Origin: Nitrosomonas communis
GTDB lineage: Bacteria > Pseudomonadota > Gammaproteobacteria > Burkholderiales > Nitrosomonadaceae
Length of the DNA: 64,000 bases
Assembly: GCF_900114745.1 (NCBI RefSeq)
Contig: NZ_FOUB01000011.1
Location: 1-64,000, forward strand
Direction of reading: 5' to 3'
Below, in pieces: positions 46,991 through 55,998 of this stretch; position 1 is the first letter of the stretch, and each line of letters opens with the position of its first letter. The notes below the pieces were generated by a model. It saw only the letters and a list, made by a program, of their open reading frames with translations, did no database searches and was not told where the DNA came from. Made by a program: the position numbers and the translations under genes.

Positions 46991-47396
46991 TATATGCCCC
47001 GATGGAGAAAGGCTTTGGCTATCTTGTTACCATCATAGGCTGGCATTCGCGTAAAATATTATATGTTTTTCCGCAGATCATGAATACCGACCAGGACGTC
47101 CAGTTCATCAGCGAAGTATTTACTTCGGTATTGAAGAATCACCCTATCCAGATCAGCATGGATGGTAAGGTTGTTACTATGATAATATTTTTGTTGAGCG
47201 ATTATGGCGAACAGTTAAGTACGAGCTTTTATATACTAGAGAATTTAATAACTTGAAGGAGGTAAAGCAGAATTTATTCACATTGTTTGAAGGGTACAAT
47301 CAAGAGCGGATTCATCAAAGCCTTAACAGCCTTATGCTTGATGAAGTCTACTACCATCACCAAAGAGAATCAATCAGGTTGCCTGAACCTGTTTAA
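46991..47396 (+). pseudogene. IS3-family transposase OrfB, C-terminal fragment
   Basis: MEKGFGYLVTIIGWHSRKIL, an internal deletion, NTDQDVQFISEVF, ISMDGK, then after a frameshift YYDNIFVERLWRTVKYELLY and RIHQSLNSLMLDEVYYHHQR: the rve core and tail of an IS3-type OrfB. The stop is at 47394-47396, followed by an IS-end-like GGTTGTCCAGTTATAGGGAG. Confidence 0.75.
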
Positions 47397-47768
47397 CTAC
47401 ACAGGTCAGAGCTTAACTTTCATTCAGGTTGTCCAGTTATAGGGAGTCATTTCATTTAATTCGCATGACAAGATTCTTAAACGATTAAGAGGGTTCAATT
47501 GATGAAAATATACTCAATTTTTTGTGAAAGAATATTTATTTTTCATACACTCATTCCTCCTAGCGTTGATTGATACGCTAACATAGCGTCCAAGAAGAAT
47601 GATGAGAATTCAATAAAATTGCTGCCACAACAACTGAGAAATATTGCCTCATGGCGGATTTACGCTAGCTCCATATCACCTACAAAAACATAAAGATAGA
47701 CCTGGATTCTGGACAACCCGCTTGATATGGGGTAAAACGTAAATTTTAAATCAACGGCCGAGAGCAGA
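47397..47768. other. intergenic IS debris
   Basis: About 370 bases between the IS3 remnant and the DUF4338 gene. The first ~50 bases look like the IS3 right end; the rest is AT-rich with a small TAGCGT/ACGCTA palindrome near 47565. No gene seen. Confidence 0.35.
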
Positions 47769-48299
47769 TTGTCTGATACACCCCTCTGGGTAGCCCTCGT
47801 TCCCTCCTCCCAAGAACGCAATTTTCAAGCACTCATGCAAGCACATCACTATCTTGGCGCACTGCCCAAGATAGGAGATACCATTTGGTACGTTGCCACA
47901 GCAAAAGATCAATGGTTAGCGTTACTGAGTTTTTCAGCACCTTCCCTCAAGTGTTCTGCACATGATAAGTGGATTGGGTGGAGTTATCGCCACCAGTATG
48001 ACCGACTCCATCTGGTAGCGAATAACTCACGTTTTCTTATTCTGCCGGAACACCATCACAAAAACCTTGCTTCCCAGGTCTTATCGCACTGTAGACGCCG
48101 AATTCAACAAGACTGGCTGGAACGTTTTGGTTATCCCCCCCTGCTACTGGAAACTTTTGTGGATCCTGCTCGCTTTCATGGCACGATCTACCGCGCCTCG
48201 AACTGGATTCTAGCAGGCTCGACCAAAGGGTATCGACGCACAAGGGAGGGTTATGAACGAACACAATCATCCAAGTGGGTGTTTATCCTGCCATTGTAA
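47769..48299 (+). CDS. DUF4338 (DruA-like) protein associated with an ISAs1 transposase
   Basis: 176 residues, start TTG or GTG-type only (TTG at 47769); an in-frame stop lies about 45 bases upstream. Matches the DUF4338 family: MQAHHYLGALPKIGDTIWYV, KWIGWSYRHQYDRLHLVANN, SRFLILPEHHHKNLASQVL, LLLETFVDPARFHGTIYRAS. The same domain is DruA of the Druantia defence system, but in many genomes a short form sits before, or fused to, an ISAs1 transposase, and the next gene here is exactly that. So an IS-accessory role is more likely than defence. It is the only intact frame in this IS cluster. Confidence 0.78.
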   Translation: MSDTPLWVALVPSSQERNFQALMQAHHYLGALPKIGDTIWYVATAKDQWLALLSFSAPSLKCSAHDKWIGWSYRHQYDRLHLVANNSRFLILPEHHHKNLASQVLSHCRRRIQQDWLERFGYPPLLLETFVDPARFHGTIYRASNWILAGSTKGYRRTREGYERTQSSKWVFILPL

Positions 48300-48365
48300 C
48301 ATAATGCGCGCGCACTGCTTTCTCGTCCTGTACTCAATGACCGTTATCTCACAGGAAAAGCGAAA

Positions 48366-49561
48366 ATGAAACTGACAGCCAATCAGATGTTATCTCTTTA
48401 TGATTACCTTCAAGGCAATCGATGATCCTCGTAGAACGCAAGGAAAGAAGCATCAATTGCCCACGATACTCTCGCTATCAGCAGCGGCCATTCTTTACGG
48501 GATGCGCGGCTACAAAGATATTGCCCTGTGGGTGCAATCACTGGGTAATAAAGCACGCAGCCGCTTTCGGTGCAGGAAACGAAATGGCCGCTATGAGGTG
48601 CCAAGCCGCACGGTAATCCGTAATGCCTTAGTTAAGGTTGACCCTGAACAACTGAATCAGGCGCTGAATACCTGGAATACACAATATGGCTATCTGGATG
48701 AAAGTCTGGCCATTGACGGAAAAACCATGTGCAACGCACTTGATGGCCAGGGCAGACAAACCCATATCATGAGCGTCATTGGCCATGAAAGTGGTCACTG
48801 TTATACCCAAAAAAAGTGGGAGCACTCCCGCTAAAGGATTGTGATTCCGGGCACCCGTCAGAAGAAAAACAAACTAATGTAATCAAGATGGCTGCACCTA
48901 TGCTGGATGCTATTGCGATTGAAGGCAGAACCATCACAGCGGATGCACTGCTTACGCAGCGTGAATTGGCACAATACCTCGTGGAAGAGCGGAATGCAAA
49001 CTACCATTCACGGTAAAGGCGAATCAACCAACTCTGCTTGAAGATCTTTCTTTCTATTTCCAGCACACGCCATAAGCTGCCGATTTTACCCATACCGGCA
49101 ACGGCGAACACGGGCGAATTGAAACGCGGAAAATCTGGGTTACGTCAGCTCTCAATCACTATCTTAACTTCCCCTATGTGCGTCAGGCTTTTATGATCGA
49201 GAGAGAATCTATCCGTAAAAAGACCGGGGAGATCAGTCGAGAAGTCGTTTATGGCATCACGAGCGTACCCGCGAGTCATGCAACACCAGAACAGATCCTT
49301 CGAGACAACCGAGGCCACTGAAGTATAGAAAGCTGCCACTACATCATCGATTGGAATTACGACGAAGACCGTAGTCAAATTCGATCGGGTTTCGGGCCTG
49401 AAAACATCACCCGGCTACGACGATTTGCCATTGGCTTACTCAAAAACAAGAAGCAAAGTGAAACAATCCCTGAAATGAGGAAAAAACTCTTGCTGAATAC
49501 CCGAGTTGTCTTTGACTATCTAAAAATGACTCGAAACTCTAACCTTGGTTCAATAAGTTAG
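48366..49561 (+). pseudogene. ISAs1-family transposase, multiply broken
   Basis: Begins MKLTANQMLSLYDYLQ, shifts frame near 48413 into AIDDPRRTQGKKHQLPTILS and LAIDGKTM (first DDE Asp). A second shift occurs at an A-run near 48808 (seven A where eight are needed), and a third near 49010. Nonsense codons interrupt the later part (TAA in QHTP-AAD; TGA for Trp in RGH-SIE, near the catalytic Glu). Ends at 49559-49561. About 1.2 kb, full family length, but inactive. Confidence 0.8.
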
Positions 49562-49685
49562 ACAGTAGCGTAGATCTGCCGTGAATATTGCCTAAGGTCT
49601 GTTGACGTTTTAAGATAAGTATTTTATAGATAGAAATAAACTCGTAATATTGGGTTTCCTATAACACAAGCAAAACGAGTTTGAG

Positions 49686-50540
49686 ATGCCCCAAATGATG
49701 CTCAATGATGAGTTCTAGTCGAAACTGGAGAAGATTCTGCTTCAAGAAGCGATTTATAACAAGCGCAATATGCGCATGACGATAGAAAAAATACTGTATC
49801 GAATGCGGGTTGGCTGTCCGTGGCGAGACCTACCCAAGGCGTTCGGCTGCTGGAATTCCATCTATTAAAGATCTAATGCATGGTCATTGAGCAGGAAAGG
49901 GTTGAATATTTTCAAAGAATTGGCTATTGATCCGGATTGGGAATAGGAATTTATGGATGGCAGCTATGTTATTCCAATTCCCAATAAAAAGGTCAAAAAT
50001 TTTTTACATAAAAATATTTATTTACATGATATTACGTAATCATATAATTAATTTTTCTATTGAGAATTAGAATTAAAGCGCATCAGCATGGTGCGGGAGC
50101 AGCGAGTCAAGAATCGCAGGCTGAAGATCTAAAGCCGTGCAGGCAACACCACCGAGATCCATTTAGCGACCGATGATTATGGCTTGCCAGTTGAGTTTGA
50201 AATCACCGGCGGAGAAGTCAATGACTGTTCTGCAGCACCTGATTTGATTGCCAGGTTGCCTAGTGCAAAAGCGATGGTTGCGGACAAGGGCTATGACAGC
50301 GGAAGTATACGAGAACAGATAACAAAGAAGGGGGCTCGGGCTGTGATACCGAGGAAGCGCAACTCGTTGACGGGACATACAGATATGGATTGGGGTTTAT
50401 ATAGATACCGGCATTGGGTGGAGAAAGCTTTTGCCCGGCTAAAGCAGTATCGGGCAATAGCGACACGATACGACAAACTGAAGCGGAATTTTGAGAGTAT
50501 GGTAGCCATGGCGTGTGTGTATCTATCTCTACATATGTGA
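49686..50540 (+). pseudogene. IS5-family transposase, interrupted
   Basis: Reads MPQMMLNDEF-stop-SKLEKILLQ, RMRVGCPWRDLPKAFGCWNS, FMDGSYV, then after the MITE KAHQHGAGAASQ, TDDYGLPVEFEITGGEVNDC, AMVADKGYDSGSIREQI, YRHWVEKAFARLKQYRAIAT. The three DDE blocks are recognisable. Nonsense codons: TAG for Trp twice, TAA in place of Lys after NSIY, TAA before SRAG. A 101-bp element splits the gene between Val and Lys. The last part (50184-50540) stays open as 118 codons but is only a fragment. Confidence 0.82.
49972..50072. mobile_element. 101-bp MITE-like insertion with TTA target duplication
   Basis: Lies inside the transposase frame and removing it restores TAT-GTT-AAA-GCG exactly. Ends are TTCCAATTCCCAATA and, as reverse complement, TTCTAATTCTCAATA (13 of 15). 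TTA at 49969-49971 and 50073-50075 flanks it. The interior is very AT-rich and unlike R1. Confidence 0.8.
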
Positions 50541-50586
50541 AATGCCAACAGGCCGTTGTTATTTATTTCTTGTGAGGAATACTCTG

Positions 50587-52185
50587 ATGCACAAAGTCCT
50601 GCACCAACTTGCCTTAGCTCTCTTCTGTTTTCTAATTACGACAACTGCTACAGCATTTTCTCCAAAGGATGTACCAGTTCGCCCTGCTCCGCCAGGGCAC
50701 TACTTGAAGCAGGAGTCACTGCCTGTTCACACACAAGAGACATTTAATCACGATCAGCCGATCGTCGGTACTTACTACTTCTACTGGTACAATGCCAATT
50801 ACAAAGGACAAATTTTGGATGCCGACGGAACCGATGCTCTCACCGATCATCCTATCGACTCCATCGACATGTCGTATCGTTCATCCGCTTGGCATCTACA
50901 GCAATTACGCGATATCCTTGCCGCTGGAATCGATTTCATCCTTCCAGTTTACTGGGGTTACCCAGACTCCGGGTCGCATTGGAGTTTGGAAGGACTACCA
51001 CCTTTAGTGGAGGCTGCTCAAAGACTCGAGAAAGAAGGTATTCGGCCACCCCGCATTGGAATGTTTTACGATACAACTACTTTGAGAAACAACAGTAAGA
51101 AATATCATGTTGATCTTACAAAACCAGAAGGCAAGGAGTGGTTCTATCTTACGGTGCGCGATTTCTACTCTATGATACCTCCTAATCTGCGAGCTTCAGT
51201 TGATAGCAAACCGGTTGTGTGGTTGTATATAGCTGAATTCGTAAAACACCAAGATCCTACCATCTTCGATTATCTAAGAGCACAATTCCTAAAAGACTTT
51301 GGTATTGAGCCTCTCATCGTCAAAGAGGTATCATGGCAAGGTCGCGCAGATCTAGACTATAAGTGGGGCATCGCTTCAGGCCCCCAGATTAGAGGGGTTG
51401 CTGCTGTTGGACCAGGATATGACGATTCGGCCGTTCCGCGTGCAACACACAAAATCCGCAAGCGGGAAAGTGGCAATTTCTACCGAAACGCCTGGAACTT
51501 AGCGCTTTCCCTCGATCCCGCAACTAGACCAAAAATCGCCATCGTTGAAACATGGAACGAGTTCCACGAGGGCACGGATATCGCGCCATCGAAAGAATAT
51601 GGGCGTATGTATGTGGAATTGACCCGAAAGTATGCCGATCTCTGGCGCACCGGTGTACAAACTAAACGAGAAGGCCCTTACGCAACTGCGCAGGAAGTTT
51701 CGATTATCTTCGGGCAAACTCCGACTGACGCTGGCTTAACTCTTGGAACAGCCCCTGCAGTTCCTGACGGAAAAACTTTCAATGTTATCACATCTGGTAT
51801 TTCTGCTCGGCGAGCCGATTGGAAAAAGCGCGATCCAAATTATCTCTATTTCGATGTTGACAATTCCTTCTTCTTTCGTGATAAAGTACCACTCGAACTA
51901 GAATTCGAATACTTAGATTCAGGAAACGGCAAGATCATCGTTGAATACGATAGCACGGCTACATCTCTTTCGCACAATGGAGCGTTTAAATCAATCATAA
52001 GCGCATACCTGACCAATACCAAAACTTGGAAAACAGCTAGAATTCAAATTCCTGATGCCTATTTTTCAGGGCGTGCCAACGGTCAAGATTTTCGCATCTC
52101 TGCACCAAACGTTGGTTTGACCATCCGGAAAGTCGAGTTGCGCAAACTCCACGGTTCAGACTCGCATCCTCTACGCATGCCTTGA
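50587..52185 (+). CDS. exported DUF5010/GH99-like glycosidase-type protein
   Basis: 532 residues from the ATG at 50587, preceded by GAGGAA; the frame upstream runs into the IS end. Signal peptide (1-23, ATAFS). A TIM-barrel-like domain spans about 55-370: VGTYYFYWYNANYKGQILDADGTD, AAGIDFILPVYWGYPDS, WLYIAEFVKHQDP and VETWNEFHEGTDIAPS, the latter like the catalytic WNE-EG segment of GH99/GH71-type families. Residues 390-530 form a beta-sandwich (ISARRADWKKRDPNYLYFDVDN). Likely acts on polysaccharide outside the cell. It sits between two decayed IS, so it may have been moved with them. Confidence 0.75.
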   Translation: MHKVLHQLALALFCFLITTTATAFSPKDVPVRPAPPGHYLKQESLPVHTQETFNHDQPIVGTYYFYWYNANYKGQILDADGTDALTDHPIDSIDMSYRSSAWHLQQLRDILAAGIDFILPVYWGYPDSGSHWSLEGLPPLVEAAQRLEKEGIRPPRIGMFYDTTTLRNNSKKYHVDLTKPEGKEWFYLTVRDFYSMIPPNLRASVDSKPVVWLYIAEFVKHQDPTIFDYLRAQFLKDFGIEPLIVKEVSWQGRADLDYKWGIASGPQIRGVAAVGPGYDDSAVPRATHKIRKRESGNFYRNAWNLALSLDPATRPKIAIVETWNEFHEGTDIAPSKEYGRMYVELTRKYADLWRTGVQTKREGPYATAQEVSIIFGQTPTDAGLTLGTAPAVPDGKTFNVITSGISARRADWKKRDPNYLYFDVDNSFFFRDKVPLELEFEYLDSGNGKIIVEYDSTATSLSHNGAFKSIISAYLTNTKTWKTARIQIPDAYFSGRANGQDFRISAPNVGLTIRKVELRKLHGSDSHPLRMP

Positions 52186-52229
52186 CGCACTTAATTTACA
52201 ATGACATTTAAATAACAAAAAAGAACCAA

Positions 52230-53100
52230 TTATATAGTCTATCTCATATAAAATGAACAAAATACATAGGCGGCAAAGAGCTGCCCGATGGAACAGCCTT
52301 CCCTTTTTCTGATGGCTTTGGCCTGAGCCCATTTGGGTTCAATGTGCTAAAGTCCGGGGAATAAGATGGCAGGTATTCAAGTTTATGCCCGGCATTGGCA
52401 ATGGCGGTTTGGATATCCTGCCGTTTATGGAAGGTTGCGTTGTCCATGACAATCACGCAAGCGGGCAGAAGTTTAGGCAAAAGGTCCTGCGTCACCCACG
52501 CATAGAAAATGTCGGCACTGATATTGGCGATGAACAGGCTTATAGTCAGGAGCGTCTTTTCGATTAGGGCGCCAATGACATTGGTTCGGCCTGTTGCATG
52601 CTAGTCTTTTATACGCCATGGGCACGCTCCCCCACAGGCGCATAGCCATACGTGCGTGGCATGTCGTGCGCAAAGCCGCTTTCATCAAGGTAAACGATGA
52701 CGCGGCCTTCGCGCTCATAGCCTTCAATTTTTTCCTGGAAGATACGCCGCTTTTCTTCGCTGGCTTTGAGGTGACGCAGGCTTTTTTTTATAAGTCACGC
52801 CCAGACGCTTTAAAGCGTGATTGATGCGCTTTAAGTGCTGACGCCCAGCCGTTTGACGCGCTCGTACTGATACACGTCTGGATAATTCTTGACGTCCTGC
52901 GCCAACATCTCCTGTCGATCTTAGTTGCAGGCTTGTTACGGGTTTTCCTGGGATCGGGAGTTTTGATCCAACGCACCACGCTGGCGACCCCTACACAAAA
53001 ACGCTGCGCCACTTGCGCGATGGTGAGGTTCTCCTTCTCTCGAGCGTATAATACTTTACGGCGAAAAGATATCGGATAGGTCATTCGTAAATTATAATCA
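52230..53100 (-). pseudogene. IS630-family transposase, frameshifted full-length copy
   Basis: Starts at 53084 with MTYPISFRRKVLYAREKENL, helix-turn-helix TIAQVAQRFCVGVASVVRWI, then frameshifts; further pieces read YPDVYQYERVKRLG, VIVYLDESGFAHDMPRTYGY, and ADIFYAWVTQDLLPKLLPAC, VIVMDNATFHKRQDIQTAIA, with another shift after YSPDF. All DDE blocks are traceable but spread over three frames. It shares its 3' third with the fragment at 46720-46990. Confidence 0.8.
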
Positions 53101-53184
53101 GTTTATAGGGGATATACTATAGCACAAGCTTATCCGCCCTATCTTTCTGCTGGAAATTGATAAACGAATCAGCTGACCACTAGA

Positions 53185-53335
53185 GATTTGTTCCAGTAAA
53201 ACCTTTACCCGCCCGAGGTGAGCCTGCCGAACTGCCTGCATTAGACCTGCCGAACTGCTCGTGGTGAGCGCAGTCGAACTGCTAAGCAATAATATTCGCC
53301 TTCGACACGCTCAGGCCGAACAGCATTGCTATAAT
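53185..53335. repeat. dispersed repeat cluster of the CGAACTGC / CTTCGACACGCTCAGG type
   Basis: CCTGCCGAACTGC appears twice in tandem, followed by GGTGAGCGCAGTCGAACTGC and its partial inverse TTCGACACGCTCAGGCCGAAC. Similar motifs are common intergenic repeats in proteobacteria. A fragment (TTTCGACACCATCAGGCC) recurs near 55595. The remainder of the gap 53101-53401 has no gene. Confidence 0.55.
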
Positions 53336-53401
53336 TATTATGTTGGAAAAATCTACAATAATCAATTAACGAGCAATCTGCTTATCATCGCAACATTATT
53401 T

Positions 53402-54076
53402 TTACTTTCTTTCTGATATATTAATAGCTAAATAGCACAACTCAGTTCCTGGGTTACCCTCGCTGTCTGGCAATATGCCTATAAAATCGCCGCGGCCTTC
53501 CTTCATGACAGGTACATCGTACTCCATGGTATGAATTGACCATTCTGGCCCTGCGATAAATTTGCGCCAACCGGAATTACCGACATCGTTGGTTGAATAA
53601 GCTATGGAAAAGTGCGATTGATTACTACCCGAGGCACGGGCAATGGCATGCACAGTAATATGATGCCCGCTAGCTGCAGTTTCCACTTGATCAGGAAGAC
53701 GAATACTGTAACCACCCGTGACACCACTGGGAAGAGCTTTAGGATTACCGTTGACAAGAGTAACATACCCAACCTCGCCATTCGTACTTGCATAACTTAC
53801 ACAACTCATTCCTGCCGGAATGGTGGTAGCCTCACCCGTTTCAAAAACGTAAAGGCAAGCAGCGTCCCGAGCAATTTCAGCGCGTAGTTGCTCTACTAGG
53901 CTTATCAGCTCTTCTGGTTCTTTTATCACTTCAGGAGAAGTAGTTTTATGAGGAGCAGCTATAGAAGAAGTAGCTGGAGAAATGGTTTTTGAAGAAACAG
54001 ATTCCAAAGAAGCTTTTTCCTCACTGAACACTTCCCGTATCTTTTCAAAAAATATTTGTAGAATGCCTTTTGTCAT
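53402..54076 (-). CDS. hypothetical protein with C-terminal beta-rich domain
   Basis: 224 residues, not recognised. No signal peptide. Residues 1-75 are Ser/Glu/Lys-rich and partly helical (FFEKIREVF; PEELISLVEQLRAEIARDAA). Residues 78-224 look like a single beta-sandwich (CLYVFETGEATTIPAGMSC, YSIRLPDQVETAASGHHITV, ...ELCYLAINIS). It is near polysaccharide genes, but nothing links it to them beyond position. Confidence 0.6.
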   Translation of the reverse strand: MTKGILQIFFEKIREVFSEEKASLESVSSKTISPATSSIAAPHKTTSPEVIKEPEELISLVEQLRAEIARDAACLYVFETGEATTIPAGMSCVSYASTNGEVGYVTLVNGNPKALPSGVTGGYSIRLPDQVETAASGHHITVHAIARASGSNQSHFSIAYSTNDVGNSGWRKFIAGPEWSIHTMEYDVPVMKEGRGDFIGILPDSEGNPGTELCYLAINISERK

Positions 54077-54260
54077 TGTATAAACCTCTCTTTAAAAATC
54101 AGAATGGAATTTAATAAGAATTCCTCTTTTACGCTACATCACTAATTCCATTAGAATAGTACATTTACATGGGATTCTTCAAACACATAATCCAAGTTAA
54201 ACATTTCATGATTACGCCTACTTTTTTAAATAAAAATCGGCACTGTAGGATACGTCTATG

Positions 54261-54908
54261 TCAAGAAACATAGCGTCTGCTGTCACATTGACTCTCATTA
54301 TTATCTTGATTTATTACCCCCCTGAAGCGCAACAGCGAAAGAACTTGCGCTACACAGTCTTCCAAAGGCAGACTATCTGTTGCAACCACCAATTCTGGGT
54401 TGAAAGGTGGTTCATAAGGCGAAGAAATACCTGTAAAATCCTTCACCTCGCCAGCCCTGGCTCGACGGTAAAGCCCTTTCACATCCCGTTGTTCGCAGAG
54501 TTCCAGTGGTGCTTGGCAATAAATCTCAATAAAGTCGCCATTCGAAAATAAACTGCGTGCCCGTTCACGATCGTTACGAAAGGGTGAAATGAAGGCAGTC
54601 ATCGCAATCACCCCTGCTTCAGTAAGGAGTCTAGCTGTTTCAGCGATGCGTCGGATATTTTCCGAACGATCTTCAGCTGAAAAACCAAGGTCCGAACAGA
54701 GGCCATGACGAACATTGTCGCCGTCTAGTACGAAAGTGCGACACCCTTGACGGTGCAATTCTTCCTCTACAGCATGGGCCAATGTCGATTTTCCTGCACC
54801 AGAAAGTCCGGTAAACCAAAGCACTGCCGAACGATGACCATTTTGTTGTTCACGACGGCTACGGGTTACAGTAGCATGATGCCAAATTGTGTTAGTACTT
54901 TTCTTCAT
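54261..54908 (-). CDS. cysC: adenylylsulfate (APS) kinase
   Basis: 215 residues. P-loop GLSGAGKST at 34-42, [18 protein letters not shown] (APS-binding), [18 protein letters not shown] and [39 protein letters not shown] are all diagnostic. Makes PAPS, the sulfate donor. No other sulfate-assimilation gene is near; instead a sulfotransferase-like gene lies 6 kb away in the polysaccharide region, so it may serve sulfation of a surface glycan rather than cysteine synthesis. Confidence 0.93.
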   Translation of the reverse strand: MKKSTNTIWHHATVTRSRREQQNGHRSAVLWFTGLSGAGKSTLAHAVEEELHRQGCRTFVLDGDNVRHGLCSDLGFSAEDRSENIRRIAETARLLTEAGVIAMTAFISPFRNDRERARSLFSNGDFIEIYCQAPLELCEQRDVKGLYRRARAGEVKDFTGISSPYEPPFNPELVVATDSLPLEDCVAQVLSLLRFRGVINQDNNESQCDSRRYVS

Positions 54909-55998
54909 ACAAATAATTGAGTTGAATTATTAGGGCTCCAAGTGGGAGCTAACGATAGAGATAGCCGTATGTCCTTTTAAACAAGCGCTGAATCCTCATC
55001 GACTCAAGCCTCAACGAGAGATTGTTGGCTATGAATATGCATAGCACCACGAAATATGCATATCACTAAAGTAAAATTATATCGATTTATTACTGTTCGA
55101 ACATTTCTCATCACTTCTGATATATCGTTGTTCTGCCAGACTGACATAGATTTTCTAATCTTCCAATACTTCTTAAAGTTAATTTCTAAAAAGTTTTTTC
55201 TATTGATCGTTATGACAACTATTTTATTATAATGTAGATGTATACATAATAAAATTATCTATACGAGTTAATAAACGACACCCTCCGACAAAACATTAGA
55301 GCTAATTCAATATCGCTTTCTTTGGCATAAAGCAGTATATTTTGAGAGTTTTGCTAGCCTCTTATCACATATCAATATGAGATGACTCTTCTGCTACACT
55401 TTGTCTAACAGAAAATCAAAAAAGCTAAGTCATGATCTGACAGATTCAAATATACTTGGAGTACATACTGAAATTAATATAGAAATTGTCTTAAAAATTG
55501 TTCCAATAGAAGTTTTACCGTGAGCATCCTTGTATGAGCATGCCAAACCGTTCGCAGTGATTTTGTCGAATTTCTAAACACTTGACATCAGCTTTCGACA
55601 CCATCAGGCCTAGCGGCATTTTTCACGCATCGTAATGCTGAAACAGTCTATTAGCAGTAGTAATTTTATGGCTCTATGTGAAAAATAGTGGGTAAGACTG
55701 ATTACATTTTGTGTTTTCTGTATCATCCAAATATCCACAGATTGTTCTTAGGGAATTATGTCATAGGTTTGTGAAAGCTGATCTGAGTCATGAATTCTAT
55801 TCTATATTCATGAATAATATTAATATTAGTAATACAAGCAGACGTTATTTACTCGCGTTGACCCACAATCAAAGCATCACATGTCTAGAAGAAGATAAAA
55901 TCATGAGGTAGAAAAGAAACTCAAACTTACACTATTCACCCACTACAAATCACATAGAACCAATTTTATCCATCGAAGCTAAGCATAAGAATCTTGTA
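54909..55998. other. 1.1-kb AT-rich gene-poor region
   Basis: No convincing gene. A 66-codon frame at 55711-55911 has no ribosome site or recognisable sequence. Only a short TTTCGACACCATCAGGCC repeat fragment near 55590 is seen. Composition is more AT-rich than the surrounding genes. It should hold promoters for cysC and the glycosyltransferase at 55999. Confidence 0.4.

Larger units (their letters stand above)
49596..50554 (+). mobile_element. IS5-family insertion sequence (degenerate) carrying a MITE
   Basis: Bounded by inverted ends GGTCTGTTGACGTTTT (left, 49596) and, as reverse complement, GGCCTGTTGGCATTT (right, ending 50554). Contains one transposase frame. About 860 bp without the 101-bp insertion, a normal size for IS5 relatives. 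No convincing target duplication at its borders. Confidence 0.7.

Noticed and set aside
46775-47256. Short open frames in the IS debris as genes
   Set aside because: They are pieces of IS630 and IS3 transposases in shifted frames.
47769-48299. Druantia anti-phage system
   Set aside because: Only the DruA-like domain is present, in the short form typical of ISAs1 elements; no DruB-E or helicase gene follows.
50184-50540. 118-codon frame as an independent gene
   Set aside because: It is the C-terminal part of the interrupted IS5 transposase.
55711-55911. 66-codon open frame in the AT-rich gap before the glycosyltransferase
   Set aside because: No ribosome site, no family resemblance, and composition expected of AT-rich random sequence.
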